The notes below the pieces were generated by a model. The model did no database searches, was not told the origin of the DNA, and was given only the letters and a program-made list of their open reading frames with translations. Source: Flabesymbios commensalis (taxonomy: Eukaryota; Annelida; Polychaeta; Terebellida; Flabelligeridae). Taken from it: DNA of 64,000 bases. Position 1 is the first letter of the stretch. Every line of letters starts with the position of its first letter. The DNA lies in assembly GCA_964017125.1 (NCBI GenBank), contig OZ024912.1, forward strand, positions 65,831,890 through 65,895,889, given 5' to 3'. Below are positions 22,536 to 33,639 of this stretch, piece by piece. The position numbers were made by a program, and so were the translations under genes.

Positions 22536-23004
22536 TTTTAGGTCCTTGGAAACAAAACTTTCTTTTTTATCATTTATTTGAACTTGTGAATTATTGTTAC
22601 TCTTATGATAGGAATTATTATGATTTACCTTCAGTTGCTTTAACATTTTTTGCAAATAATTGTTGTAACTTTGCATGAGCAGCTAGCTGTGAGGCTATGT
22701 TTTAACAGCAAGTTTAATCATAGTGTTCACTGGGAAAGAGCAAAGGATGTGGGGAGGTATTGTTAAAAATATGTCTGATCACTCTACCTGGGCATATCAA
22801 TCTAATTGAAACACTAAGATAAAATATGTTAGACCAGCCTTCTGTGTTATTGTTTGGGGTTAACCATGTACGTAACATACCAGACTTTAGCGATGACAAA
22901 ACGCCACCTGTATAACAACTAACTTATAGTGAGAAGCTATAATGTATAAGATGGTCATTATCAGTCTCACGGCATTGTCTGAACTTTGTCCAAGGCAGAG
23001 ATAA

Positions 23005-23520
23005 TCCGGTGAACATGACCAATATCGGCTTAATGTTGGCCCATTGTCTTCAACGCTGGTAAACTTTAAATGAACATTGTTTCAAGGTCAGTGTATCATG
23101 TGCACTTGGAAGGATCAATGACGAGGGAGGAGGGGGGGGGGGGGGGGGCAGTTAATCCAGCCACAGTTCGTAGAGGGTTACAACTGACCACTTTACAGCG
23201 TGTATGTGTACAGCTGTGTAGGCCTACACTAGCAGTGTTTAACCAGTGCTGGTTGGAGGTTGGCCCAGCATCGCAGATGTGTGAGCGCTACACACTATCT
23301 CGCCAGCATGTCGACCAGCAGATACAGACATGACGCAATGCGGCGACTGTATATCTTTCACAATGAGTTGGCCCAATGCTATCTCAATGTTGGGAATGTG
23401 TCAGAGACACGACACAAGAAAAACCTTCAAAGCAAACACAAAATGTTTACCCAATGTTGATTCACTGTTGACCTGTCTGCGATGGCAGCCCAACATTTCA
23501 TCGACATCAAAGCAAACATG
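23005..23520. repeat. Degenerate hairpin-MITE cluster
   Basis: Motifs TTAATGTTGGCCCATTGTCT (~23,030), GGTTGGCCCAGCATCGCAG (~23,260) and CAATGTTGGGAATGTGTCAG (~23,385) are relics of the hairpin family. A G-run lies at 23,130-23,148. The 87-, 66- and 63-residue frames are repeat translations. All are shared with copy 2 at 58,320-58,830. Confidence 0.55.
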
Positions 23521-24184
23521 ATATGATGAGACATTAATGAAATGCTGGATTAATATAGGCTACATGTAGGCATACACCCCATCTCCAGCTTGCCCATCTT
23601 AGTGCCTGCCGCCAAGCTGACGTAACAAGTGACGGCGAGAAGGGGGTGCTGTCTTCCGTCTGGGTGGGGGGAAGGCTGATCAGTGATAGGTGGGCACGCA
23701 TAATCTGGGGGAAGTTCCCACGCACGCCAAGAAATAGCCACGCATAACCTGTTATAGAGGTTCCTGCATAAGTGAGGGATGTTTTAGTGGTGGGTGCTTC
23801 TGTGCAAAAAATACGCATGCATATGAAGGGTTCACGTTGTTGGGAGGGTCCGTACGAGGGAGGGACTACTGTATAACATTGGAAAGTATATTATGGATGT
23901 TTTACTATACTAGTACTTACTAGACAAAATAAAAACAACTAAATTGTCATATATAACTTTGCAATGACAAAAATATGTCCATCTAATTTGGGTACACATG
24001 TAAGCATTTCCTTTACACCCATAATTAGAAATGCACACTTTGATGAAACTTTTACAGGGTGACTTGTGCAGCCCATTGGGAATGTACAGGCAGTTTGTGT
24101 GACATGGGATGGCTGGTGATGTAGACAGGACTTGCAGCTCCTGCAACCATCCCCATGCGGTGTGTCGAGGGATGTTGGCAAGTG

Positions 24185-25290
24185 CTAACTCTGTATTCTT
24201 TCACATTTTCTTATCAAAGACATCAAGTTTACGTGTATTGTCCTGATCAAGTGCTGTAGCTTACTGATGCTAGTAGTGCCGTGCAACACAAAATCCGGTG
24301 GTGCTGTTGTTGACAAGGGGTCGTAATCTATGTTATCGTTTACTCTTCTGGCAAACTTTTCTCTAATGTCTTGGGCGGGTACTACCTTAACAATATGCTC
24401 CAATAAAGTGATGCTGTACTCAGATGACGCAAGTGGTCATACCACATGCTTCGCCCACGCTCAGCCAGCATATTCACCAATGACTCATTGCCTGTTCACA
24501 TATGAACTTTCATGGATAATTCTAGTGGTTAAGCAGAGTCTCTCTCTCTTGTGTGTGTTTGGCCACATCATCTTTTTTCTTTCCCTATGCAGAATGATAT
24601 GATACTTTAGGAGGGTGCTCAGTCAATGCACAGACCATCTAGCAGCATGTGTGAAGGAAGGGTTTCAGTATCTACTGTATGATGACTAGCTACTGCACGT
24701 ATCCGATCACTGGTAAATGAGCCTGAACACACCTGTCTCTTATCAATAGTTTACTGTCGCAGTATCTTAGAAGCTTGTGCTTAGATCTTCACATCTGCTT
24801 TTCGGTTATTTTACTTTTTCTTCAGATCTTCAACTGAATCTCTTTCTGGTACATCAGCTGCCAACGTTGTTTTGAAATCTGACATTTGTGATATCAAAAG
24901 ATTCTGCGGATATCTTCTTTCCCTAGTCATGTGGTTTGTGTGACCAAGGGATTCCTGTCATTTATTGCACATAAGTGTCAGATCAGCCATGTTTGTGTCA
25001 GACCCCGTGTGACTCTCCACATAGTCTATCACCTTATTAAAGGCATGTTCTTTGATTAAATACCCCTTGATGGCATGTCCCTCAGAGAAGTCGCGGTCAG
25101 CTGCATTATCTTGAAAGGCTTTTGGTAGTGCTCATTCAGGTACGATATGTGATATTCAGCATTGCTTGTCATCATACCCCCTTTGGACAAAATCATGTCT
25201 GAATCACCAATTTTGTCAGTGGCACCTGTCACGATTTCATTTAGAGGTAATGTACAGGCTTCACGTCAGTTCTTCTTATCACCAGATGGT
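24185..25290 (-). pseudogene. Decayed coding relic with NDNIDYDP / HGTTSIS motif
   Basis: Minus-strand blocks are open in short stretches. At about 25,260-25,150: GDSDMILSKGG and SNAEYHISYLNEHYQK. At about 25,110-24,960: FSEGHAIKGYLIKEHAFNKV and YVESHTGSDTNMADLT. At about 24,900-24,800: MSDFKTTLAADVPERD. At 24,403-24,185: REKFARRVNDNIDYDPLSTT and VLHGTTSISKLQHL. The last motif resembles, from memory, the NIDHNP..TT...FHGT.IS signature of an uncharacterised, probably mobile-element-borne protein repeated in many aquatic animal genomes. Frames change between blocks. Copy 2 holds the same relic, split by the insertion at 59,993-61,290. Confidence 0.4.
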
Positions 25291-25799
25291 GTCTTTTAGA
25301 AATAGCAAGTTACTGCTTCTGGGTAATAAATTAACTCTTCTTCGCATGCTGCTCCTGAATGCATCAGGGTGAGTATGGATTTGTGTGTCACTTTTTGTTT
25401 GTTTGTATATATTCCCCTTCTACAGTTTGTGTGACATTTTACATTGTTTTCAATCATTAGTTCTACTCTACCACCACCATCTACAGCTTCAGAGCTTTGC
25501 AACTCACCTAAGTCATTTAGCTATGCAATATTGCTCAACGTCTCTTGAAACGTGTGGATCAAAATGCAATTTAATAGATTTTGATAGTTTAAAAGATGCT
25601 CATTTTTGTCAGACTGCCATATATAGCATACGTCCCAATCATTGCAATGTGCCCATAGCAATCTGTTTGTGTCATTCTGAATTAATGCATCCAAAATAGT
25701 AGGTAAATGTAACATTTATTTTAATATTTTAATAGAACATGCATACCTACGGAAGCGCATTGGGGACAAGGTGTGTTTTATTTTTTCTCACATTTTCAT

Positions 25800-26447
25800 A
25801 ACTCGCCCGGGCGAGATACTAACTCGCCCGGGCAAGATAGTAACTTGCCCAGGCAAGATACTAACTCGCCTGGGCAAGATACTAACTCGCCCGGGCGAGA
25901 TACTAACTAGCCCGGGCGAGATACTAACTCGCCTGGGCAAGATACTAACTCGCCCGGGCGAGATACTAACTCGCCCGGGCGAGATACTAACTTGCCCGGG
26001 CAAGATACTAACTTGCCCGGGCAAGATACTAACTTGCCCGGGCAAGATACTAACTTGCCCGGGCCAGATAGGCTACTAACTCGCCCGGGCGAGATACTAA
26101 CTCGCCCAGGCGAGATAGGCTACTAACTTGCCCGGGCGAGATAAGCTACCAACTCGCCCGGGCGAGATACTAACTCGCCCGGGCGAGATACTAACTCGCC
26201 CGGGCGAGATAGGCCACTAACTCGCCCGGGCGAGATACTAACTCGCCCGGGCGAGATACTAACTCGCCCGGGCAAGATACTAACTTGCCCGGGCGAGATA
26301 GGCTACTAACTCGCCCGGGCGAGATACTAACTCGCCCAGGCGAGATACTAACTCGCCCGGGCGAGATAGGCCACTAACTCGCCCGGGCGAGATACTAACT
26401 CGCCCGGGCGAGATACTAACTTGCCCGGGTGAGATACTAGCTCGAGA
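25800..26447. repeat. Left array of palindromic 21-mers
   Basis: About 29 units of CTCGCCCGGGCGAGATACTAA. The first 14 bases are a perfect palindrome centred on CCCGGG. Some units are 26 bp because GGCTA or GGCCA is added after ATA. Symmetric variants such as CTTGCCCGGGCAAG keep the palindrome. Frames of 85-102 residues on both strands are translations of the 7-codon repeat. Confidence 0.9.
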
Positions 26448-26599
26448 TACTAAATTATCCTACCATAGTCCAGTCCCTGTCCCACAACCCCGTATACATT
26501 TTGATGTACCCTAAATTTCTCAATGCTTTCATGTAAAGGGACCAATCCCGATAAAAATTAACAGGGTAGACATTTGATCAGTGGGGCATAACTCGGCTA

Positions 26600-27060
26600 C
26601 GATCATTTTTTTTCAAAATGGCCGCCAGACGACATAATAAAAAATTATATTGAACTGTTCATCAAAAAATCTCAACTAATACCTCTTTTTCGACTAATTT
26701 GAAGTCCAGGAATTAATTTATCGGGTTATGTTGACGATATAAGTAACCATCGAAATATAAATACAAAATGGCCGCCAGACGACATATTTAAAAACTATAT
26801 ATTGAGCTATTTGTCAAAAAATCTCAACTATTACCTCTTTTTCGACTAATTTGAGGTCCAGAAATACATTTGTCAGCTTATTGTGACGATATAGCTAACA
26901 ATTGACATACAAATCCAAAATGGTGGCCAGCTGTCATCTAAAAAATATAATTTACTACAACTTTTGTAAATGCAATCCCTCGACTATTGGTTAATTTAGA
27001 TTTTTCATCTATTTGGAAACCATGCATAAAATCTATTTCTGCTGTTTTGGAGGATCTAAA
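26600..27060. repeat. Three ~150-bp units with AAAATGGCCGCCAGA (left arm)
   Basis: Units start near 26,617, 26,766 and 26,918. They share AAAATGGYSGCCAG, TCAAAAAATCTCAACTA, CCTCTTTTTCGACTAATTTG and GTTATGTTGACGATATA-like blocks. The inverted counterpart lies at about 29,050-29,470. Confidence 0.8.
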
Positions 27061-27114
27061 GGACATCTTCAAGGTTTAATGCCGTTTAGGCCACTACCCT
27101 AGGGCCACGCTCTC

Positions 27115-27266
27115 CTGCAATTGAGATATAGATGGGGACACTTAGTGACCGGAGATTGACCGGATCTGAGACTCATAGTCTTAAAAAAATATTTTCTATG
27201 ACTATGAGTATCAGATCTGGTTCAATCTCCGGTCACCAAGTGTCCCCATCTATATCTCAATTGCAG
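27115..27266. mobile_element. 152-bp near-perfect hairpin MITE
   Basis: Arms run from CTGCAATTGAGATATAGATG to the inverse at the right end. They pair through GACCGGAGATTGACC and ATGACTATGAG to a short A/T loop. Nested in the centre of the giant-TIR element. Confidence 0.8.
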
Positions 27267-27796
27267 GCGAGCTGTTACACTCTATATATATAGGGAGGAG
27301 GTTCATGCATATTAATCTACTGTGACGTCAGAATTATCAACTATGGGATTTGATTGGTAGTTCCCCAATTGCCCCGTCCAATCACGTGTCACCACTGTAT
27401 AAATGACGTGATTGGCTGAAAAATAGTTTCTCTTAACGTCGCGCGAGAACACGAGAATTTGTTTCAAATTGTTTTAATCATGGTTGCCGATTTACTCATA
27501 CGTTGGCCAAACATTTGCAAATCATTGGCCAAATGACCTTTGTATTAAAATAAGTCGAATAAAAATATTCCACAAACATATATAGCTTACTCAAAATAAA
27601 TAATACAAATCTATATGAATATTATCATATCAAGTAGAGAACTGTTTCGCTGGTTATGGAGCATGTCTCTTTGTCCAAGGTTTTCTCTCACGTGCGAAAT
27701 TTCGTCAACTGTACAATAATGGACTTTTTGAAATAACCTGTTTTTGTCAAATACGAGTAGGCTATTATGAGCTCCTGAAAAAAGTCAAATAAAAAA

Positions 27797-27982
27797 ACAT
27801 ATGATGTAAGCATGTCCATACATTAGAGCTGCAAAAGTTTTTTTTTAATTTTCGTGCTGCGCATTTACCAGTTAAGCGAGATATAGAGATGAAATTCCCG
27901 CATTTCTTATTTTGGACATGCATGTCAAGCCAACACAAATTACCGATTTTTTGATAATGTTAGCCTGATTGTGTCGCTTTAA
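27797..27982 (-). mobile_element. Solo copy of the TTAA-ended repeat
   Basis: Related to the arms at 8618-8765 and 9665-9818: ATATGATGTAAGCATGTCCA, GCTGCAAAAGTTTTT, TTCGTGCTGCGCATTTACCA and GAGATATAGAGATGAAATTC. The right end GCCTGATTGTGTCGCTTTAA resembles the TTAAAGAGACTGGTTCAGG end in reverse complement. Confidence 0.55.
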
Positions 27983-27996
27983 ACTAGAAAACAAAA

Positions 27997-28105
27997 CCCA
28001 GTAAACAAGAGTTGTGGACCCAATATTGTGTCAATGTTGGGCCATTGTCGTAGACAGTGGACCAACATTCAAACAACATTGGTTCAATTTCTGTTGTTTG
28101 CTGGG
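27997..28105. mobile_element. Hairpin MITE (109 bp)
   Basis: Starts CCCAGTAAACAAGAG, ends TTGTTTGCTGGG, centre GGGCCATTGTCGTAGACAGTGG. Same family as 52,031-52,138. Confidence 0.75.
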
Positions 28106-28147
28106 AAAAAACAGGACATAGCATGTATAATAATAATTATGTCATGA

Positions 28148-28257
28148 CCCAAAAAACACGAGACGTTGAGCCAATACAGCATTAATGCTGGCCCATGGTT
28201 TAGTGCACTGCCCCAGCATTAAAACAACATTAGCATAACATTTTGTGTTTGCTGTGG
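28148..28257. mobile_element. Hairpin MITE (110 bp, diverged)
   Basis: Starts CCCAAAAAACACGAGACG, ends TTTTGTGTTTGCTGTGG, with TTAATGCTGGCCCAT in the centre. Same family. Confidence 0.65.
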
Positions 28258-28377
28258 ATCACCTTGTAAAAGTATTGTGGACATATGTTTATTATATCAA
28301 ATAATTGGACATTTTCAATTAATTTTACATTAGTAATTATTCCTTCATATAAACTTATTTATTGCCCCTGCAGAAAT

Positions 28378-28835
28378 CGCGGCTACACGTAACCGAGATA
28401 CCTTACGGTAGCCGAGACACCTTACACATAGCCGAGATCTCGGGGACACGTAACCGAGATACCTTACGGTAGCCGAGACACCTTACACCTTGCCGAGATC
28501 TCGGCGACACGTAACCGAGATACCTTACGGTAGCCGAGATACCTTACACGTAGCCGAGATCTCGGGTACGCGTAGCGTAGTCGAGATACCTTTACGTGTG
28601 GTCGAGATACCTTACGCATAGCCGAGATCTCGTGAAGTGTTGATCTTACGCATAGCCAAAACATTGGCTATGCGTAGCCGAACTCGGCTACGCGTAGCCG
28701 TAGCTCGGCTACACGTAACCGAATTTGGCTACGTGTAACCGAGGCTCGGGTACGTGTAACTGAGGCTCGGGTACGTGTAACCGAGGCTCGGGTACGCATA
28801 ACCGAAGCTCAGTACCGAAGCTCAGGTACGCGAAA
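28378..28835. repeat. CCGAGAT satellite with ~63-bp higher-order unit
   Basis: The higher-order unit runs CACGTAACCGAGATACC, TTACGGTAGCCGAGACACC, TTACACATAGCCGAGATCTC. About three clear copies are followed by simpler ~20-bp units (CGTGTAACCGAGGCTCGGGTA). It lies in the centre of the giant-TIR element. The 66-residue frame at 28,464-28,664 is a repeat translation. Confidence 0.8.
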
Positions 28836-29049
28836 AATGTGGGATTTATGTCCCCCACGGGTTGCCAAAAATTCATGTCCCCCACGGCTTGCCATTATAA
28901 TACTCACCTGCACACCAAATAAGTTTGGCATCAATAAAAAATCTAAAAAAAATCATGTTGTTTGACAGTTTGACTTTGCAGTGACCTTGAGATGACCTTA
29001 AAGTTACTTTTAGAGTTTTACCTCAGCAAAGCACAACACCAGCCCATGG

Positions 29050-29475
29050 TAACTTTCTTATACCTAAATTAAGAATCTAAATTAACCAATAGTCGAAGGA
29101 TTCCATTTACAAAAGTTGTAGTAAATTATAGTTATAAGATGACAGCTGGTCACCATTTTGGATTTATATGTAAATGTTTATATACTTATATTGGCAAAAT
29201 AACATGAAAAATGTGTTCCTGGACCCCAAATTAGTCGAAAGAGGTATTACTTGAGATTTTTTGACAAATAATTCAATATATATTTTTTAAATAAAGTCGT
29301 CTGGCCGCCATTTTGGATTTATATGTCAATGGTTACTTATATCGTCAAAATAACCTGACAAATTAATTCGTGGAATTCAAATTAGTCAAAAAAGAGGTAT
29401 TAGTTGAGATTTTTGGAAGAATAGTTCAATATAATTTTTTAATATGTGACATCTGGCGGCCATTTTGAAAAAAAA
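29050..29475. repeat. ~150-bp units with TGGCGGCCATTTT (right arm)
   Basis: Inverse of 26,600-27,060, with unit landmarks near 29,150, 29,305 and 29,455. Diverged from the left arm by point changes. Confidence 0.75.
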
Positions 29476-29635
29476 CGATCGTAGCCGAGTTATGCCCCGC
29501 TGATCAAATGTCTACGCTGTTAATTTTTATCGGGGATTGGTCCCTTTACATGAAAGCATTGATAAATTAAGGGTACATCAAAATGTATACGGGGTTGTGG
29601 GACAGGGGATGGACTATCGTAGGCTAATTTAGTAT

Positions 29636-30358
29636 CTTGCTCGGGCGAGTTAGTATCTCGTCCGGGCGAGCTAGTAACCTATCTCGCCCGGGCGAGTTAG
29701 TATCTCGCCCGGGTGAGTTAGTAGCCTATCTCGCCCGGGCAAGTTAGTATCTTGCCCGGGCGAGTTAGTATCTCGCCCGGGCGAGTTAGTAGCCTATCTC
29801 GCCCAGGCAAGTTAGTATCTCGCCCGGGCGAGTTGGTATCTCGCCAGGGCGAGTTAGTGGCCTATCTCGCCCGGGCGAGTTAGTATCTTGCCTGGGCGAG
29901 TTAGTATCTCGCCAGGGCGAGTTAGTAACTTGCCCGGGCGAGTTAGTATCTCGCCCGGGCGAGTTAGTAGCCTATCTCGCCCGGGTGAGTTAGTATCTTG
30001 CCCAGGCAAGTTAGTATCTTGCCCAGGCAAGTTAGTATCTCGCCCGGGCGAGTTAGTATCTCGCCCGGGCGAGTTAGTGGCCTATCTCGCCCGGGCGAGT
30101 TAGTATCTCGCCCGGGCGAGTTAGTATCTCGCCCGGGCGAGTTAGTGGCCTATCTCGCCCGGGCGAGTTAGTATCTTGCCCGGGCGAGCTAGTATCTCGC
30201 CCGGGCGAGTTAGTATCTCGCCCGGGCGAGTTAGTATCTTGCCCAGGCGAGTTAGTATCTCGCCCGGGCGAGTTAGTATCTTGCCCAGGCGAGTTAGTAT
30301 CTTGCCTGGGCAAGTTAGTATCTTGCCCGGGCGAGATACTAACTCGCCCGGGCGAGTT
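29636..30358. repeat. Right array of palindromic 21-mers
   Basis: About 33 units of TTAGTATCTCGCCCGGGCGAG, the inverse of the left array. Some units carry GCCTA or GGCCTA added in TAGTA|TCTCG. Frames of 64-104 residues here are repeat translations. Confidence 0.9.
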
Positions 30359-30414
30359 ATGAAAATGTGAGAAAATAAAACACACCATGTCCCCAATGCG
30401 CTTCCGTACATACC

Positions 30415-31880
30415 AAGATGGTAGGAAGTAGCCATATTGTATTACAAAAAGTCACGAAAGCAAAGTTAGAAATATTTTTTTTAAAAGACTGTATTGTATT
30501 TGTCATCATGTTACTGCTGGTATAAATGAATTATTAACTGCAAATGGTGACCTACATTTATTATATAAGGCAAAGTTGTATCTTTAAAAGTTAGCAAATA
30601 GGACAAAATATATAGCAAACCAGCCTAACATTATGTCAAGAAATAGTATTCCCACATAAGGGAAGTAGTTCAACCAATGTATCAATGTGCACATTTGGGT
30701 ACCTAATATAAGATTTGACAGTCCAGATGTTCCTTAAATATTAAAATGGATCCATGTACAAAATATATATTTCCCACGGTCAAATTAGCCCAAATTTATA
30801 TTTCTTATGTTTCTGGATGAATTTGTGTAAAAACTATAAAATCCATATGCAATAACTAATTAGCATTTAGGGCTAGGTAATTAGACACAAAGACAACTTG
30901 TCTCTTTGGATTAAAAGTTTTACTTTTATCTAAAGAACAACCATGCCAAGTGTCATGCTTGCCCTAAAAAGTGCATGTCCGCTAAATGTTATTAAGCAGC
31001 CCTCGTAGAGGTGGGCTGCTTACTGTATTCGACACGGTCTGCGGCCTTCGCAGTTATTTGTTTTCGAGATAGCTACTAATCTATCAACTTCTGCTTCCTC
31101 ATACTTCACATAGCCATCACATACCACTGGGGAATTGCTTTGGTGACATTTTGATCCCCATATTATCAACCCTTTAATTACTATGGCCACTAACGAAGAA
31201 AAGCTTGTTAGGTCATTTCAGGAAACAGTTTCTATCAGATCTCCTTTTAATTTGGCAAATATGTTCAGCTATGTCAGCCAATTACCTGATTACCTTTTGG
31301 GAGCAAACAATTTCAAAATAGCCGTTTAGTGGCCATTTTGAATTTTAATAATTTTGTGTTATTTACTTTAATACTAAAAAAAATGCAAAATAGCTGGACC
31401 ATGGATGTAAAACAAAATGTAATGTTCACACGAGGATAACCCATGACAAATTTTGCAGTTATAAAATCTAAAATGATCGCCAGTCGGCCATTTTAAATTG
31501 TTGTTCTCATAATCTTGGAAATCTTGCATGATGTCATCGACCCTTGTTGATTTGAATATGCTTTCTGTGACTGGGCTAACATCAGATACAGTATAACCTA
31601 GACCACCTTGTGTCTCGGACCGTTTTCTTTGAGTCATAAAATTTTCCCATTGACGTAATGCTTAAGGATTTTACTCTTAGCAGACCACCCCCGCTATTTG
31701 GGACACAGACCACTTTTTACAGCACCAAACCACCTTCAACCTCGCGAAGCAAATCACCTGTAATGCAAAAGGTCTTTTAAAAAACAGAAAAATGTTGAAC
31801 AGTGCTATGTTGATCAGATAATATAGCACTGGCATTTGTATTGTTTGATATCATCGGTCCCAAATGGTGGTGATTAGTGA
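30415..31880. other. Shared duplication sequence, no gene recognised
   Basis: Matches 62,348-63,740 of copy 2. The 87-residue minus frame at 31,374-31,637 is disrupted in copy 2 and has no recognised domain. AAAATGGCCG-type words occur near 31,320 and 31,486. Confidence 0.5.
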
Positions 31881-31887
31881 AGTCGCG

Positions 31888-32720
31888 CCTTGGCGGCCAT
31901 CTTTAATTTTTTTTTGTCAAATTAGGACCTTGTCACCCTGATAACTTCAAAGCCACTTATTCGATATACTCAATATTCAACATACTACATAGTAGTAGAT
32001 TGCATTAATTTTTCAGAAAGTTCGGGGAAATATCCGGTTGTGGCGGCCATCTTTAATCTTTTTTCGTCAAATTGGGACATTGTCACCCTTATATCTACAA
32101 AACCGCTTTTTCGATTCACTTTGTGTTCAACATACTCGATGCAAGTATTAATTCCTAGGCTGCATCAATTTTTCAGAAAGTTCGGGAGAATATTCAGTGA
32201 TGGCGGCCATCTTTAATTTTTTTCATCAAATTAGGACCTTGTCACTCTGATATCTACAAAACCACTTTTTTGATTCACTTTGTGTCTCAACAGACTGGAT
32301 GCAAGTATTAATTCCAAGGCTGCATCAGTTTTTTAGAAAGTTCGGGAAAATATTCGGGTCATGGCGACCATCTTTAATCCTTTTTTGTCAAATTAGGACC
32401 TTGTCACCCTGATAACTTCAAAGCCGCTTATCCGGTATACTCAATATTCAACATACAGCATAGTAGTAGTATTTCCTAGACTGTATCAGTTTTTCAGAAA
32501 GTTTGGGAAAATATCCGGGTCATGGCGGCCATGTTAAATTCTTTTTCGTCAAATTAGAACATTGTCACCCTGATAACTTCAATGCTGCTTATTTGATACA
32601 CTCAATATTTAACGTACTGCATGGCTGACGCTAATATTAATTCCTAGACTGCATCAAGTTTGGGAAAATAAGCTAGGTCATAGCGGCCATCTTTAATCTT
32701 TTGGAGTCAAAATAGCACCT
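31888..32720. repeat. ~150-162 bp satellite, six units
   Basis: Units start near 31,891, 32,040, 32,201, 32,361, 32,523 and 32,681 with TGGCGGCCATCTTTAATC. They share GTCAAATTAGGACCTTGTCA, CCCTGATAACTTCAAAGCC and TTTTTCAGAAAGTTCGGG. Copy 2 contains at least the first two units at the window end. Confidence 0.85.
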
Positions 32721-33311
32721 AGTCAGCCTAAAGCTGCTAGCCTCTGCCTCATAATATTACTTGATAATTACATGTACAAGCCGATTATCTGGTAAAATTA
32801 TGATTAATGTTAACGAAGGTGAGCCTTCTTGGGTGTTTACATGGTAAACACTTACATCTAGTTTAATATACTGTTATCATGTGAACTAACAAAGAAAATT
32901 TCTCGAACTCGAGCATGAAATTATTTTTTAGCAAAGTTTTTTTTAATCTAAGATTGTGGGGGGGAAATGTATATTGTTTTGATTATATTGTTACATGACG
33001 CATTGCTTAAATATCAGCTTCACTCTGATGCAAAAATTAACTCTCAATAATGTTCAGAACCGCAGGGTTCTTGTTGCTACTATTATAGCATTTCTCAAAT
33101 CTGAGTTAAGGTTTACGTTAGTTTTGCCAGCAATTCTGACGTGCAAAACCAAAAGGCAGTATCTGTTTAGGCTACTTTACAAGTATACAGATACTGTTTT
33201 TGGCTTTGACGGGCAGTATCTACCATTGAAGCACGCGTAGATTCCTGGGTCCAGCATTGAGCCAGCTTTGTATGCTATGCAAACTACCATTAATTATCAG
33301 GGATCAACAGT
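32721..33311. other. AT-rich spacer
   Basis: No gene recognised. A 33,150-33,225 stretch (AGGCAGTATCTGTTTAGG ... GTATACAGATACTG) resembles 60,985-61,030 inside the copy-2 insertion, so it is repeat-derived. The 81-residue frame at 32,995-33,240 is not supported by any motif. Confidence 0.45.
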
Positions 33312-33324
33312 AATCAATTTATAA

Positions 33325-33639
33325 ATGAAATGAAATGAATCGGGCTTTAGGCCACCTTTGTGCACATATAGGCTAAACTGGGCCAGGAGAACCTCCTGAG
33401 GATGGTGAGATGATTGAGATGACACTGTCCTCCAGACACAGGATTCGAAATTCGAGCCCTGGCGGTCTGAGGCCGAGCACGCTACCTCTGGGTCACGGAG
33501 GCTCCCCACAATACTAACTTTCACACGTGGATGGGGAAGAAACATTTTTTGTTTCTTTCAAACGTCGAGACCGGGAACCGAACCCCGAGCTCTGGCGTGA
33601 AAGGCAGCGGTGCTAACCACTACCCTAGGGCCCCCGCCC
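33325..33639 (-). mobile_element. tRNA-derived SINE, second copy
   Basis: Inverse orientation copy of the 16,771-17,080 SINE, about 95% alike by eye. It is flanked by a 13-bp target-site duplication AATCAATTTATAA (33,312-33,324 and 33,640-33,652). Same two tRNA-like heads and an ATTTC-repeat tail. Confidence 0.85.

Larger units (their letters stand above)
25748..30408. mobile_element. 4.66-kb non-autonomous element with giant terminal inverted repeats
   Basis: Absent from copy 2, where GCATACCAAGATGG is continuous at 62,341. The flanks are a 6-bp direct repeat CATACC (25,742-25,747 and 30,409-30,414). The ends are perfect inverted repeats starting TACGGAAGCGCATTGGGGAC. The inverted repeats extend about 1.3 kb on each side (25,748-~27,060 and ~29,050-30,408). 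In order from outside they hold a unique end, an array of ~30 palindromic 21-mers, a block with GTCCCTTTACATGAAAGCAT (seen on the right arm read inward-out), and three ~150-bp units with AAAATGGCCGCCAGA. The 2-kb centre holds other repeats and no transposase. A superfamily is not assigned. Confidence 0.85.
11364..32138 (+). repeat. Copy 1 of a large direct duplication
   Basis: This matches 54,353-64,000 in the same orientation. Homology starts sharply at GTTGAAAACTACC (11,364 and 54,353) and runs off the window's right end in copy 2. Copy 1 carries three insertions that copy 2 lacks: piggyBac (11,454-18,188), a Tc1/mariner-like element (19,948-21,308) and a palindrome-array element (25,748-30,408). 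By eye the shared sequence differs by roughly 1-2% over 18.2-25.7 kb and somewhat more, with small indels, over 30.4-32.1 kb. The shared sequence itself has no confident host gene. Confidence 0.9.

Noticed and set aside
25771-26079. Open frames with ILTRPGE-type repeats (also at 29,888-30,435)
   Set aside because: They are the 21-mer palindrome array read in frame, and are open on both strands in both arrays.
25800-26447. CRISPR-like array
   Set aside because: Regular palindromic repeats, but spacers are a constant 7-12 bases, not unique, and the genome is an animal's.
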